Origin: Burkholderiales bacterium
GTDB taxonomy: Bacteria > Pseudomonadota > Gammaproteobacteria > Burkholderiales > Burkholderiaceae_C
Assembly: GCA_016191995.1 (NCBI GenBank)
Contig: JACPVA010000102.1
Location: 1-54,770, forward strand
Length of the DNA stretch: 54,770 nucleotides
Reading direction: 5' to 3'
The position numbers and the translations under genes were made by a program. The notes beneath the pieces were generated by a model that saw only the letters and a list, made by a program, of their open reading frames with translations, did no database searches and was not told the origin of the DNA. Within the stretch, counting starts at the first letter, position 1, and every line of letters begins with the position of its first letter. Below are positions 36,434 through 44,893 of the stretch, piece by piece.

Positions 36434-37939
36434 TCAGCCTCGGGTCGTCGACGCCGGCAGCGGCCGCGGCAGCACGATCGTGACGGCCAGCCCCGTGCCG
36501 GCGGTCCTGCGCGCGAGCTCGAGCCGCCCGCCGTGGCGCTCGGCGATCGAGCGCGCGATCGCCAGCCCGAGGCCGCTGCCCGGCTGCGTCGCGTTGCTCG
36601 CGCGAAAGAACCGCTCGCCGGCGCGCGCGCGCTCGGCGTCGGGGATGCCGGGGCCGTCGTCGATCACCGCGAGGCGCGCCGCGTCGCTGGTGGCCTCGAC
36701 GCGCACCGTGACATGGCCGCCGCGCGGCGTGTAGCGGATCGCGTTGTGCAGCAGGTTCGCCAGCGCCTCGCGCAGCAGCCCGGCGTGCGCCGGCAGCACG
36801 AGCGTGTCGACCCCGGCGTCGAGGCCGAGGTCGATGCCGCGCTGCTCCGCCTCCGGCCACCAGGCGCGCGCCAGCTCGCCGGCGAAGGCGACGAGGTCGA
36901 GCGCCGCGGTCTCGAGCTCGGCGCTGTCGGCGCGGGCCAGCGTGAGCATCTGGTTCGTCTGCCGGATCGTCTCGTCGAGCTGCACCTTCAGCGCGTGCAG
37001 CGCGCCCTGGAGCTGCGCAGGGTCGGTCTCGCGCTGCGCGAAGCCGACCTGGGTGACCAGCGTCGCCAGCGGCGTGCGAAGCTGGTGCGACGCGTCGTCG
37101 ATGAAGCGGCGCCGCGCCTCCATCATGCGGCGGTAGCGCTCGACATGGTGGTTGATCGCGTCGACCAGCGGCCGCACGTCGGCCGGCACGCCGCCGGCGA
37201 CGATCGGCGTCAGGTCGTCCGCGGGGCGCGAGGCGACCTCGGCGCGCAGCCGCGCCAGCGGCCTGAGCGCCCAGGTCACGCCGAGCGCGAGCAGCCCGAG
37301 CGCGACCGCGACGAGCAGCAGGTCGCGCTGCAGCGCCTGCCGCAGCAGCGCATCGGAGAACTGCTCGCGCGAGCGCCGCGCCTCCGCGACCTGGATGATC
37401 ACGCGCTGCGCTTGCGTCTGGGCGCCGAGCGGCACGTCGAGCACGCGCGCGTAGCTGCCGACGCGCACCGGCTGGTCGAAGACCGTCGCGTTGCCGAAAC
37501 GCGGCTGCCCGGTGGGCAGAGGCTGCGGCGGCGGCGGCAGGTCGACGTCGCCGATCGTCACCAGACCGTCTTCGGTGCTGACGCGGAAGTAGACGTCGCC
37601 GCTGGCCGTGAGCTCGAAGAACTCGAGCATGCGGTACGGCAGCTCGACGCCCAGGCCGCCGCTGGCGGTCGAGATGTTGGCATCGATCGCCTTGATCGCG
37701 CCGAGCAGCGAACGGTCGTACGCCGCGTCGGCCGCGTCCTGGACCGTGCGCCAGGTCAGCCACAGCTCGGCGGCGAGCACGACGCCCAGGCCGGTCGACA
37801 GCACCAGCAGCAGCGTGCGGCGCAGGCCGAAGCGGTGCCAGTCGCCCCCGCCGCGTCGGCCGTCCGGCCGCGGGCTGACTCGGGGACCTTCGGGCTGCGC
37901 CCTCCGGTATTCGCCCGCGGGGCGGCCCGGCGGGCTCAA
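36434..37939 (-). CDS. tctE: Sensor histidine kinase, TctE type
   Basis: About 501 residues: a first membrane helix (LLLVLSTGLGVVLAAELWLTW), a periplasmic loop of some 130 residues starting YDRSLLGAIKAI (the 2CSK-N domain of TctE kinases), a second helix, then DDASHQLRTPLATL (phospho-His), NLLHNAIRYTPRGG and GPGIPDAERARAGERFFR, GSGLGLAIARSI. No ATG or GTG fits; TTG at 37939 overlaps the regulator stop (TTGA) and is chosen. TctE kinases sense tricarboxylates or related acids. Confidence 0.88.
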   Translation of the reverse strand: MSPPGRPAGEYRRAQPEGPRVSPRPDGRRGGGDWHRFGLRRTLLLVLSTGLGVVLAAELWLTWRTVQDAADAAYDRSLLGAIKAIDANISTASGGLGVELPYRMLEFFELTASGDVYFRVSTEDGLVTIGDVDLPPPPQPLPTGQPRFGNATVFDQPVRVGSYARVLDVPLGAQTQAQRVIIQVAEARRSREQFSDALLRQALQRDLLLVAVALGLLALGVTWALRPLARLRAEVASRPADDLTPIVAGGVPADVRPLVDAINHHVERYRRMMEARRRFIDDASHQLRTPLATLVTQVGFAQRETDPAQLQGALHALKVQLDETIRQTNQMLTLARADSAELETAALDLVAFAGELARAWWPEAEQRGIDLGLDAGVDTLVLPAHAGLLREALANLLHNAIRYTPRGGHVTVRVEATSDAARLAVIDDGPGIPDAERARAGERFFRASNATQPGSGLGLAIARSIAERHGGRLELARRTAGTGLAVTIVLPRPLPASTTRG

Positions 37940-38604
37940 GCGCTGCTCTCGAGCACGTAGCCCAGGCCGCGCAGCGTGCGGATCCCGACCGGCGTCGCCT
38001 GCAGCCGCTTGCGCAGTCGATGCACGAGCACCTCGACCGCGTCGGGCTGGACGTCGACCTCGTCGGAGAACACGCGCTCGAGGATCTCCTGCTTGGACAT
38101 CGGCTCGCCGCTGCGCTGGATCAGCGCGCGCAGCACGCCGTGCTCGCGCGGCGTCAGCGCGAGCGGCTCGTAGCCGAGCGTGAACTGCTTGCTGGCGCTG
38201 TCGTAGACGAGCGGCCCGCAGGCGAATCGTGGCCGGTCGCTGCCGCGCGCGCGGCGGATCAGCGCGATCAGCCGCGCCTCGAGCTCCTGCAGGTCGAAGG
38301 GCTTGGCCAGGAAGTCGTCGGCACCCTCGTGCAGGCTGCTGACGCGCTCGATCAGCGAGTCGCGCGCGGTCAGGATCAGCACCGGCAGCCGCATGTCGGC
38401 CTCGCGCAGCTCGGTCAGCACGTCGTGGCCGCCGACGCCGGGCAGGCCCAGGTCGAGGATGAGTGCGTCGTAGGCGGTGGCCTTCAGGCTGCGGCGCACC
38501 AGCCGCCCGTCTTCGACCCAGTCGACCTGGAATCCGCTCTGCCCGAGCGCGCGCACGAGCCAGGCGGCCAGCTCGCGCTCGTCTTCGGCCAGCAGGATGC
38601 GCAT
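37936..38604 (-). CDS. tctD: Response regulator, TctD type
   Basis: A 222-residue OmpR-class regulator: MRILLAEDERELAAWL, Asp51 in LILDLGLPGVGG, FLAKPFDLQELEARL, and a C-terminal winged helix LTPREHGVLRALIQRSGEPMSKQEILERVFSDEVDVQPDAVEVLVHRLRKRL. The start at 38604 gives the conserved MRILL opening; a second ATG lies 21 bp further up at 38625. It is coupled to the kinase gene. It is a good candidate to bind the CTGAAAG repeats at tctC, about 11 kb away. Confidence 0.9.
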   Translation of the reverse strand: MRILLAEDERELAAWLVRALGQSGFQVDWVEDGRLVRRSLKATAYDALILDLGLPGVGGHDVLTELREADMRLPVLILTARDSLIERVSSLHEGADDFLAKPFDLQELEARLIALIRRARGSDRPRFACGPLVYDSASKQFTLGYEPLALTPREHGVLRALIQRSGEPMSKQEILERVFSDEVDVQPDAVEVLVHRLRKRLQATPVGIRTLRGLGYVLESSA

Positions 38605-38711
38605 CGTCGCGCGAGCATAGTTCAAACCCCTCCCGCGAGGGCCGAAGCGGGGCCGCGGGCGGGCTCATCGCCCGGGTGAGCGCGCTGCGCACCCGACCCG
38701 GCCGCCTGCGC

Positions 38712-39890
38712 CTACGGCATCACCTCGACATACTCGTAGACCTCCGCGCTGGTCAGCTGCCGGCGCAGCGGCAGCGGCAGCCGCGCATACCAGGCCTGCG
38801 GGTCGTGGCGGTCGATCTCGCGGCCCATGAAGCGGATCAGCTCGCAGATCGGGTCGACGACCTGCTCGCGGTAGCGCTGGTCGCGCTTGACATAGCCCAG
38901 CCAGAGGTTCTTCATGCAGTTGCGCCGGCACCAGGCGAAGGCTTCGCAGCCCTCGCAGGGCATCTCGGGCGTCGGTTGCAGCGGGCTCTTCTTCAGCCAG
39001 TTGCCCTGGATCTCGCCCATCTGCATCGCGCGCACGTACATCATGTCCGGGCAGGGGAAGATCTTGCCGTCGGGCATGACGTTGACCAGGTGCGTCGAGA
39101 CCCGGCACTGCGTCTGTCCGCCGTAGAGCTCGACCGCGCGGTTCGGCAGCAGCTTGTTGCGCACGATGCCCATCACCGGCACGAGCGGGTAGAGCCGGTC
39201 GCCGGCGGCGAAGAAGCGCTCGATCAGCCGCGCCAGCACCGCGCGGCGCTTGGCCATCGAGTCGCCGTCGTACATCTCGCCGGCGACGAACTGCCAGTAC
39301 AGGTAGTCGATGCCGTCGCGCGCGCCGGCCAGGTCGTCGAGCTCGTCGAAGCTCGTGTCCGGGTTGCCCCAGGTCACGCGCGCCGTGATGCTGCCGCCGA
39401 CGCGGTCGCGCACCTTGGCCAGGTTGCGCGTGACCTGGCGCCAGATGCCGCGCCCGCGGTAGCCGTCGGTCGTCGCCTCGCCGCCGTCGATCGACACCAG
39501 GATGTTGGCCAGGTTCGCCAGCACCCAGTCGGGCAGGTCGTCGAGCAGCGTGCCGTTGGTCTGCAGCTGGTAGCGAAAGCCCGGGAAGCGCCGCATCACC
39601 GCCTCCATCATCGGGCGGTTCAGCGTCGGCTCGCCACCGTAGAAGGTGACGACGATCTCCTTGCCCGCCAGGTGGGTGGCGATGAAGCGATCGAGCTGGT
39701 CGAGGTCGTACTTCAGCTCGGTCTGCGAGCCCAGCACCTCGCCGACGCCGAGCGAGCAATAGCTGCACTTGAGGTTGCACTTCAGCGTGGTCAGCAGTTG
39801 CAGCTCGACGCGGCCGCCGACGATGGGATCGGCGTCACGGTCAGGCAGCGGCAAGGCGGCCGCGGCGGGGGCGAGGGTCGCGGTGGGCAT
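38712..39890 (-). CDS. Radical SAM/SPASM enzyme, probable peptide-modifying
   Basis: A 392-residue protein. Cys38, Cys42 and Cys45 (CNLKCSYC) bind the catalytic Fe-S cluster. VTFYGGEPTLN is the SAM-binding GGE motif, and YQLQTNGTLL and ILVSIDGG follow. The C-terminal part, CRVSTHLVNVMPDGKIFPCPD and CEGCEAFAWCRRNC, is a SPASM domain with extra Fe-S clusters. Enzymes of this kind usually mature ribosomal peptides or protein cofactors. A short gene directly upstream (39950-40081) could encode the substrate. Which chemistry it performs cannot be read here. Confidence 0.85.
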   Translation of the reverse strand: MPTATLAPAAAALPLPDRDADPIVGGRVELQLLTTLKCNLKCSYCSLGVGEVLGSQTELKYDLDQLDRFIATHLAGKEIVVTFYGGEPTLNRPMMEAVMRRFPGFRYQLQTNGTLLDDLPDWVLANLANILVSIDGGEATTDGYRGRGIWRQVTRNLAKVRDRVGGSITARVTWGNPDTSFDELDDLAGARDGIDYLYWQFVAGEMYDGDSMAKRRAVLARLIERFFAAGDRLYPLVPVMGIVRNKLLPNRAVELYGGQTQCRVSTHLVNVMPDGKIFPCPDMMYVRAMQMGEIQGNWLKKSPLQPTPEMPCEGCEAFAWCRRNCMKNLWLGYVKRDQRYREQVVDPICELIRFMGREIDRHDPQAWYARLPLPLRRQLTSAEVYEYVEVMP

Positions 39891-39949
39891 GGCAGCTCCG
39901 GTTCGGCAGGGGCGAAGCCGCACCCATCGCGGGCGCGGCGCGGGCGGTC

Positions 39950-40081
39950 TCAGCGCGCCCGCTGCGGCGGCCCTTGCTGCGGCAGGGCCGTGATGCCGAA
40001 GCGCAGCCAGCCCGACAGCGCACGCCCGGTCGGGGCGAGCCGCAGGCGCCGGGCGGCGGTCCGGGTTTCGGAGTAGCTCAC
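39950..40081 (-). CDS. Short gene upstream of the radical SAM enzyme, candidate precursor peptide
   Basis: A 43-codon frame starting at a GTG: MSYSETRTAARRLRLAPTG, then RALSGWLRFGITALPQQG and a PPQRAR end. By hand count G/C at codon positions 1, 2 and 3 is about 72, 60 and 93 percent, the profile of real genes in this window. It lies 59 bp before the radical SAM gene, on the same strand, and starts 51 bp after the kinase stop. It has no Cys and no good ribosome site. A modified-peptide precursor is the attractive reading; a small protein of other function is possible. Confidence 0.5.
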   Translation of the reverse strand: MSYSETRTAARRLRLAPTGRALSGWLRFGITALPQQGPPQRAR

Positions 40082-40132
40082 GCGGCGGGAGTCTACGCCG
40101 GCGCTGCGGCCTGGTCCGCCGCGCCGGCCGCC

Positions 40133-41707
40133 TCAGCGCCCCTGCCCCGCTACCTCGTGCCAGCGCTGCAGCAACGGCCGCAGCCGCGGGTACAGCGGCC
40201 GCACCCGCTCGCGCCAGACCTCGTCGCAGGTGCGTACTGCCGCCGGCTCCGGCTTGCTGACCTTGCCGGCACGCGCCATCGCGCGCACCGCCGCCGGCAC
40301 GCCGGCGTGCAGCCCGAGCCCCGCGGCGGCCAGCATCGCGGCGCCGAGCGCGCTCGCGTCCTCGCATTGCGGGCGCTGCGCCGGCAGGCCGAAGATGTCG
40401 GCCGCGATCTGCGCGACGGCGTCGCTGCGCGCGCCGCCGCCGCTGAGGTGCAACGCCGTCAGCCGGCGCCCGAGCCGGCGCTCGATGCGCTCGCGCCCGC
40501 CGCGCAGCGCGAACAGCACGCCCTCGACGATCGCGCGGTACAGGTGCGCGCGCCCATGCTGGTCGGTGAAGCCGACGATCGCGCCGCGCGCCTCCGGCCC
40601 CGGGTCGCGCAGCCCGGGGCTCCAATGCGGTTGCAGCACCAGCCCGTCGGCCCCCGGCGGCGTGGCGGCGAGCAGCGCGTCGAACAGCGACTCGGGCGCG
40701 ACGCCGAGCACGGCGGCGCGGGCGCATTCCTCGGCGCCGAACTGGTCGCGAAACCAGCTCACGAGCCAGAAGCCGCGCGGCAGGTGGACTTCGGTATTCC
40801 AGTGCCCCGGCAGCGCTGCCGGGTAGGCCGGCAGCAGCCGCTGCACCTCGAGGTAGCGCGGCTGCGTGGTGTTGATCGCCGCCGCGGTGCCGAGCGACAG
40901 GTGCGCCGCGTCGGGCGCCAGCGCGCCGCAGGCGAGCACCTCGCAGGCCTTGTCGGCGGCGGCGGCGATCACCGGCAGCCCGCGCGGCAGCCCGAGGGCC
41001 GCGGCCGCCTGCGCGGTCAGCGCGCCCAGCGTCGACGCCGGCGGAACGAGCCGCGGCAGTTGCGCGGCGCGCACCGCCAGCGCGCGCCAGCGCCAGCTCG
41101 CGGCACCCGCCCAGCGCAGCCGCCGGTAGTCGAACGGCAGGTAGCCGACCTGGCAGCCGACCGAGTCGACCCACTGGCCGACCAGCCGCTCGGACAGCCA
41201 CGCCGACAGCAGCCCGACGCGCGCCGCGCGCGCCCACAGCGCGGGCTCGTGGGCGGCGATCCAGTTGACCTCGGCCTGCGCCTGCAGCCGCCGCACCAGG
41301 CCGTGCGCGCCCGCGAGCCGCAGCGCGCTGCCCCACAGCGGCCCGAGCGGCGGCAGATCGCGCGCCAGCCTCGAATCGGGCCAGACGATCGCCGGGCGCA
41401 ACGGGTGCCCGGATTCATCGGCGCAGACGACGGTGCCGCGCTGCGTCGTCAGCGCGACCGCGGCCAGCTCACCCGGCCGCACCGCGCCCGACCGCCACAG
41501 CCCGTGCACTGCGGCGACGAGCGCGTCCCAGTAGACCTGCGTATCCTGCTCGGCCCAGCCCGGCTGCGGCGCGACGAAGGCCGGCGCCAGCGCGACGCGC
41601 GATGCCGCGCGCGGGTTGCCGCCGGCGTCGAAGACGATCGCGCGCACGCCCTGGGTGCCGGCGTCCAGCGCCAGCAGCAGCGGGTCGTGCGGGGTTGGCG
41701 GCGGCAT
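40133..41707 (-). CDS. FGGY-family carbohydrate kinase
   Basis: A 524-residue sugar kinase. LLLALDAGTQGVRAIVFD at the N-terminus is the phosphate-1 motif; TTQRGTVV and VWPDSR follow; LSLGTAAAINTT is phosphate-2; HLSGGGARSDAVAQIAADIFG is the adenosine motif with the FGGY signature. Sugar specificity is not evident: the sequence is not clearly glycerol kinase or xylulokinase, and is closer to uncharacterised FGGY members. It stands alone without a sugar transporter in the window. Confidence 0.9.
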   Translation of the reverse strand: MPPPTPHDPLLLALDAGTQGVRAIVFDAGGNPRAASRVALAPAFVAPQPGWAEQDTQVYWDALVAAVHGLWRSGAVRPGELAAVALTTQRGTVVCADESGHPLRPAIVWPDSRLARDLPPLGPLWGSALRLAGAHGLVRRLQAQAEVNWIAAHEPALWARAARVGLLSAWLSERLVGQWVDSVGCQVGYLPFDYRRLRWAGAASWRWRALAVRAAQLPRLVPPASTLGALTAQAAAALGLPRGLPVIAAAADKACEVLACGALAPDAAHLSLGTAAAINTTQPRYLEVQRLLPAYPAALPGHWNTEVHLPRGFWLVSWFRDQFGAEECARAAVLGVAPESLFDALLAATPPGADGLVLQPHWSPGLRDPGPEARGAIVGFTDQHGRAHLYRAIVEGVLFALRGGRERIERRLGRRLTALHLSGGGARSDAVAQIAADIFGLPAQRPQCEDASALGAAMLAAAGLGLHAGVPAAVRAMARAGKVSKPEPAAVRTCDEVWRERVRPLYPRLRPLLQRWHEVAGQGR

Positions 41708-41893
41708 CGCGGTGGTGATCGGCAGGCGCTCGTCGCCGCCGGCATGCAGACGGCTGCGTGTCGATCACCCGCGACGGGCGGTGCGAATGGTAGCGGCCGC
41801 GCGACCGCCGACCCCGTGGCAGGCTCGCAGCCCGGCTCGCAGGCCAGCGTCCAACGGCTCGCCAGCCCCGCGACGCCGACCTCGCGGGATGAA

Positions 41894-44470
41894 TCACGGC
41901 ATCGCCAGCCGACAGGCCTCCTCGCTGCCCAGCCCCGCCCCCTCGGCCAGCGCGGGCTCGATCGCGTCGGCTCCGAGCGCCTCGCGCGCCATTGCGAGCA
42001 CGGTGTCGCGCGCGCGCTGCTCGTTCGGCTGGCGTCGCAGCCCCTTCGCGGCCCGCAGCGCATCGCCCCAGCCGACCAGCCGCACCGCATCCGCGGCCCG
42101 GTCGGTGCGTGCGAGGTAGGACGCATAGTGGTCGGACCATCCGTGTGCGATGCCAAACTGCGCGAGTTCGCCCAGCAACGGCCGCCCGAGCGCCCGGGCG
42201 TCGGCAAGCTCGCCATGTTCGACCAGCATCCCGAACAGGTTGGCGCCGGAATAGGCGCACGAGAGGCGGTCGGCGAACGGCGACTGCCGCTGCCGTTCGT
42301 GCGCGTCGCGCGTCAGTGCGATCGCCCGCTCGAGCTCGCCCTTCATCCAGTGAAGGTCGGCCAGCGACACCAGGGAGTGCAGCACGGCGCTGTCGGCACC
42401 GGCCTCGCGGTACAGCGCGAGCGCCGACTGCGTCTCGCGCATCGCCTCGTCGACCCGGCGCAGGGTGCCGAAGCGCAGCGCCATCGCGCCGTGCGCCGTC
42501 GCGCGCAGCCGTGGCCGGCCGCTCGCCTCGAGCAGCGGGCCGGCCTCGCGCAGGATGGCTTCGGCCTCGGCATCGCGCAAGGAGGCGTGCGCGCGGCCGA
42601 GCACGCACAGCGCGAAGCCCAGACGCAAGCGATCGCCGAGCTCGCGGTAGCGCGCGGCGGCCGCCCGCGCATGCCGGATCGTCGCCTGCTCTTTGCGCCG
42701 GCCATTTGCGAGCGCGGTCGCCAGCGCGAGATCGGCCTGCAGTGCGGCCGGGCAGCCCGGCCCGATCGACTCGGCCGCCTGCTGCAGCAGCGCATCGACC
42801 TCGGCATATAGCGACAGGCTCAGCCAGAGCGACGCCGACGATGCGACCAGCGCGACCGCCGTCTCGCCATCGTCGCCCGGGCCGCCGGGGCCGAGGGCCC
42901 ATCGGACGGCGGCGCGCAGGTCGTCGATCGCGGGGGCGTAGCGGGCGCGGAACGCGGCGTCCGGCAGCAGCGTCCAGTCGTCGAAGCAGCGCTCGAACCG
43001 GCGCCGCATGCACCCTGCATGGCGGCGCATCACGGCCGCCGTCTCGCCGGCGGCGACGAGGCGTTCGAGCGCGTAGGCGCGCGTCGTCTCGAGCAGCCGA
43101 TAGCGGATATCGCCGTCGCCGGGGTCGGCGGCAACGAGCGACTTGTCGCACAGCCCGGCCAGGCCTTCGATGACCGCGAACTCGTCGTCGTGATCGTCGG
43201 CGGCCACCGCGACCGCGGCGCCGAGCTCGAACGGCGCGGCGAAGACGCCGAGCCGCCGCAGCACGCGCTGCTCGGGCGCCGACAGCAGGCCGTGGCTCCA
43301 GTCCAGCGTCGCCTGCAGCGTGCGCTGCCGCGGCAGCGCGGTGCGCCGGCCGGCAGTGAGCAGCCGGAAGCGCTCGTCCAGCCTCGCGGCCAGCGCGTCG
43401 ACGCCGAGCAGCGGCACGCGCGCGGCGGCCATCTCCAGCGCCAGCGGGATGCCGTCCAGGCGCCGGCAGATCGCCGCCACCGCCGGCGCATTGCGGTCGT
43501 CGAGCATGAACCGCGGCTCGGCCGCCTGCGCGCGGGCGACGAAGAGCTGCACCGCGCCGCAGGCCAGCGCCTGCTGCGCGGTCGGGTCCGGCTGCGCCGG
43601 GACGCCGAGCGACGGCAGGCGGAAGACCTGCTCGCCGGCGATGCCGATCAGCTCCTGCGAGCTGACCAGCGCGCGGACGTTCGGCGCCGCCGCCAGCACG
43701 GCCTCCAGCAGCGCGGCGACGGCGTCGACGAGGTGCTCGGCGTTGTCGAGCACGAGCAGCAGCGCCGCGCCGCCGAGCCGGTGCGTCAGCGCCGCCAGCG
43801 GCGTCTCCGCCGGCGCGACCTCGATGCCGAGCGCGGTCGTGACGGCCGACGCCAGCAGCGCCGGGTCGGCCAGCGCCGCCAGTTCGAGCATCCACACGCC
43901 GTCGGCGTGGCGGCCGACGGCGGCCCAGGCGGCCTCGCGCACGAGCCGCGACTTGCCGACGCCGCCCGGCCCGGTCACCGTGACGAGCCGGTGCGCTTCG
44001 AGCAGCGCCTGCAGCTGCGCCAGATCCTGCGCGCGGCCGATCAGCGGCTCGACGCTGCGCGGCAGGTTGTGCCGGCCCGGCGCCGCGCCAGCCGCCTGCG
44101 CGGCCGGCTGCGGCGTGTCGGACGGGGCGGCAACCGATGTCGCCCCCAGGGTCTGCACGTCGAGCGCGAGCCGGTAGCCGCGCCCCGGGACGGTCGCGAT
44201 CGCCGCCGGCCCCAGCAGCTTGCGCAGCGCGACGATCTGCGCCTGCAGGTTGTTCTCCTCGACGACGAGCCTCGGCCAGACGAGGTCCATCAGCTCGCGC
44301 TTGGCGACGACGCGATCGTGTCGCTCGGCGAGCGCGACCAGCATGTCGAACGCGCGCCCGCCGAGCCTGGCCGGCACGCCGTCGGCCAGCAGCAGGCGCT
44401 CGCCCGGCCGCAGCTCGTAGCGGCCGAAGCGCCAGGCCGCGGCCGGTGAAGAAGGCGTGCTCGCGGACAT
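41894..44470 (-). CDS. Winged-helix regulator with AAA-type ATPase and TPR-like region
   Basis: An 858-residue regulator. Residues 12-105 are an OmpR-type winged helix (WRFGRYELRPGERLLLADGVPARLGGRAFDMLVALAERHD, ATVPGRGYRL). Residues about 160-420 are a STAND-like ATPase with VTGPGGVGKSRLV (Walker A), LLLVLDNAEHLVDA (Walker B) and RLDGIPLALEMAAARV. The C-terminal half is helical repeats. Such proteins are nucleotide-switched activators with an unknown signal. It is divergent from a 47-codon membrane peptide gene, with a palindromic candidate operator between. Confidence 0.88.
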   Translation of the reverse strand: MSASTPSSPAAAWRFGRYELRPGERLLLADGVPARLGGRAFDMLVALAERHDRVVAKRELMDLVWPRLVVEENNLQAQIVALRKLLGPAAIATVPGRGYRLALDVQTLGATSVAAPSDTPQPAAQAAGAAPGRHNLPRSVEPLIGRAQDLAQLQALLEAHRLVTVTGPGGVGKSRLVREAAWAAVGRHADGVWMLELAALADPALLASAVTTALGIEVAPAETPLAALTHRLGGAALLLVLDNAEHLVDAVAALLEAVLAAAPNVRALVSSQELIGIAGEQVFRLPSLGVPAQPDPTAQQALACGAVQLFVARAQAAEPRFMLDDRNAPAVAAICRRLDGIPLALEMAAARVPLLGVDALAARLDERFRLLTAGRRTALPRQRTLQATLDWSHGLLSAPEQRVLRRLGVFAAPFELGAAVAVAADDHDDEFAVIEGLAGLCDKSLVAADPGDGDIRYRLLETTRAYALERLVAAGETAAVMRRHAGCMRRRFERCFDDWTLLPDAAFRARYAPAIDDLRAAVRWALGPGGPGDDGETAVALVASSASLWLSLSLYAEVDALLQQAAESIGPGCPAALQADLALATALANGRRKEQATIRHARAAAARYRELGDRLRLGFALCVLGRAHASLRDAEAEAILREAGPLLEASGRPRLRATAHGAMALRFGTLRRVDEAMRETQSALALYREAGADSAVLHSLVSLADLHWMKGELERAIALTRDAHERQRQSPFADRLSCAYSGANLFGMLVEHGELADARALGRPLLGELAQFGIAHGWSDHYASYLARTDRAADAVRLVGWGDALRAAKGLRRQPNEQRARDTVLAMAREALGADAIEPALAEGAGLGSEEACRLAMP

Positions 44471-44544
44471 CGCGAAATCCTGCGGCGACGACCCGGCAAG
44501 CGTAGCGCAGCGCGCGGCCTGCGTGCCGGCGACGGCGGCCGAAG

Positions 44545-44592
44545 TTTCAGGGGATTTCAGGCCGGCGCCAACGACCTGAAGGCGGCTTCAGG
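44545..44592 (+). promoter_or_regulatory. TTTCAGG tandem boxes and CCTGAAG/CTTCAGG palindrome
   Basis: TTTCAGG occurs at 44545-44551 and 44555-44561 (10 bp apart). A perfect inverted repeat follows: CCTGAAG (44575-44581), GCGG, CTTCAGG (44586-44592). All four copies share TTCAGG/CCTGAA and sit between the divergent regulator and small-peptide genes. An operator for the adjacent winged-helix regulator is the natural reading. Confidence 0.6.
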
Positions 44593-44644
44593 ACGACGAT
44601 GGCCGCGCCGGCATCGAGGCCGGCGCCCACCCGAGGAGCTCACC

Positions 44645-44788
44645 ATGAACCGCCTGCCCGAGCCCACTTCCCGCCTGATGCGTGCCGTCCTCGCCGCGTT
44701 CGCGCTGGTCATGACGGTCGCCCTCGGCGGCTTCATCGACCTGCTGGCCGACCTGGAGTCGGCGAGCGCGGTCGCTGCCGTCGCCTGA
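44645..44788 (+). CDS. Small membrane peptide divergent from the winged-helix regulator
   Basis: A 47-residue peptide: MNRLPEPTSRLMRAV, a hydrophobic helix LAAFALVMTVALGGFIDLLA, then an acidic and Ala-rich tail. GAGGAG is placed 7 bp before the ATG. The hydrophobic part could be a membrane anchor or an uncleaved signal. It has no named family known to me. Its place opposite a large regulator and downstream of the palindromes suggests it is the regulated target. Confidence 0.6.
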   Translation: MNRLPEPTSRLMRAVLAAFALVMTVALGGFIDLLADLESASAVAAVA

Positions 44789-44893
44789 CCTTGCGATCCC
44801 CGCGCAGGCCGGACGCCGGCACGCCCGCGGCCCGCGCGGTGCCTGGCGCTGCGTGCACCGCGGACGCGACGAACCGGAGCCCGCGACCCTGGT

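Noticed and set aside
36434..38692. A 752-residue kinase-regulator fusion
   Set aside because: The upstream part is a shadow of the TctD-type regulator, which has its own good frame; TTG at 37939 overlapping its stop is the sensible kinase start.
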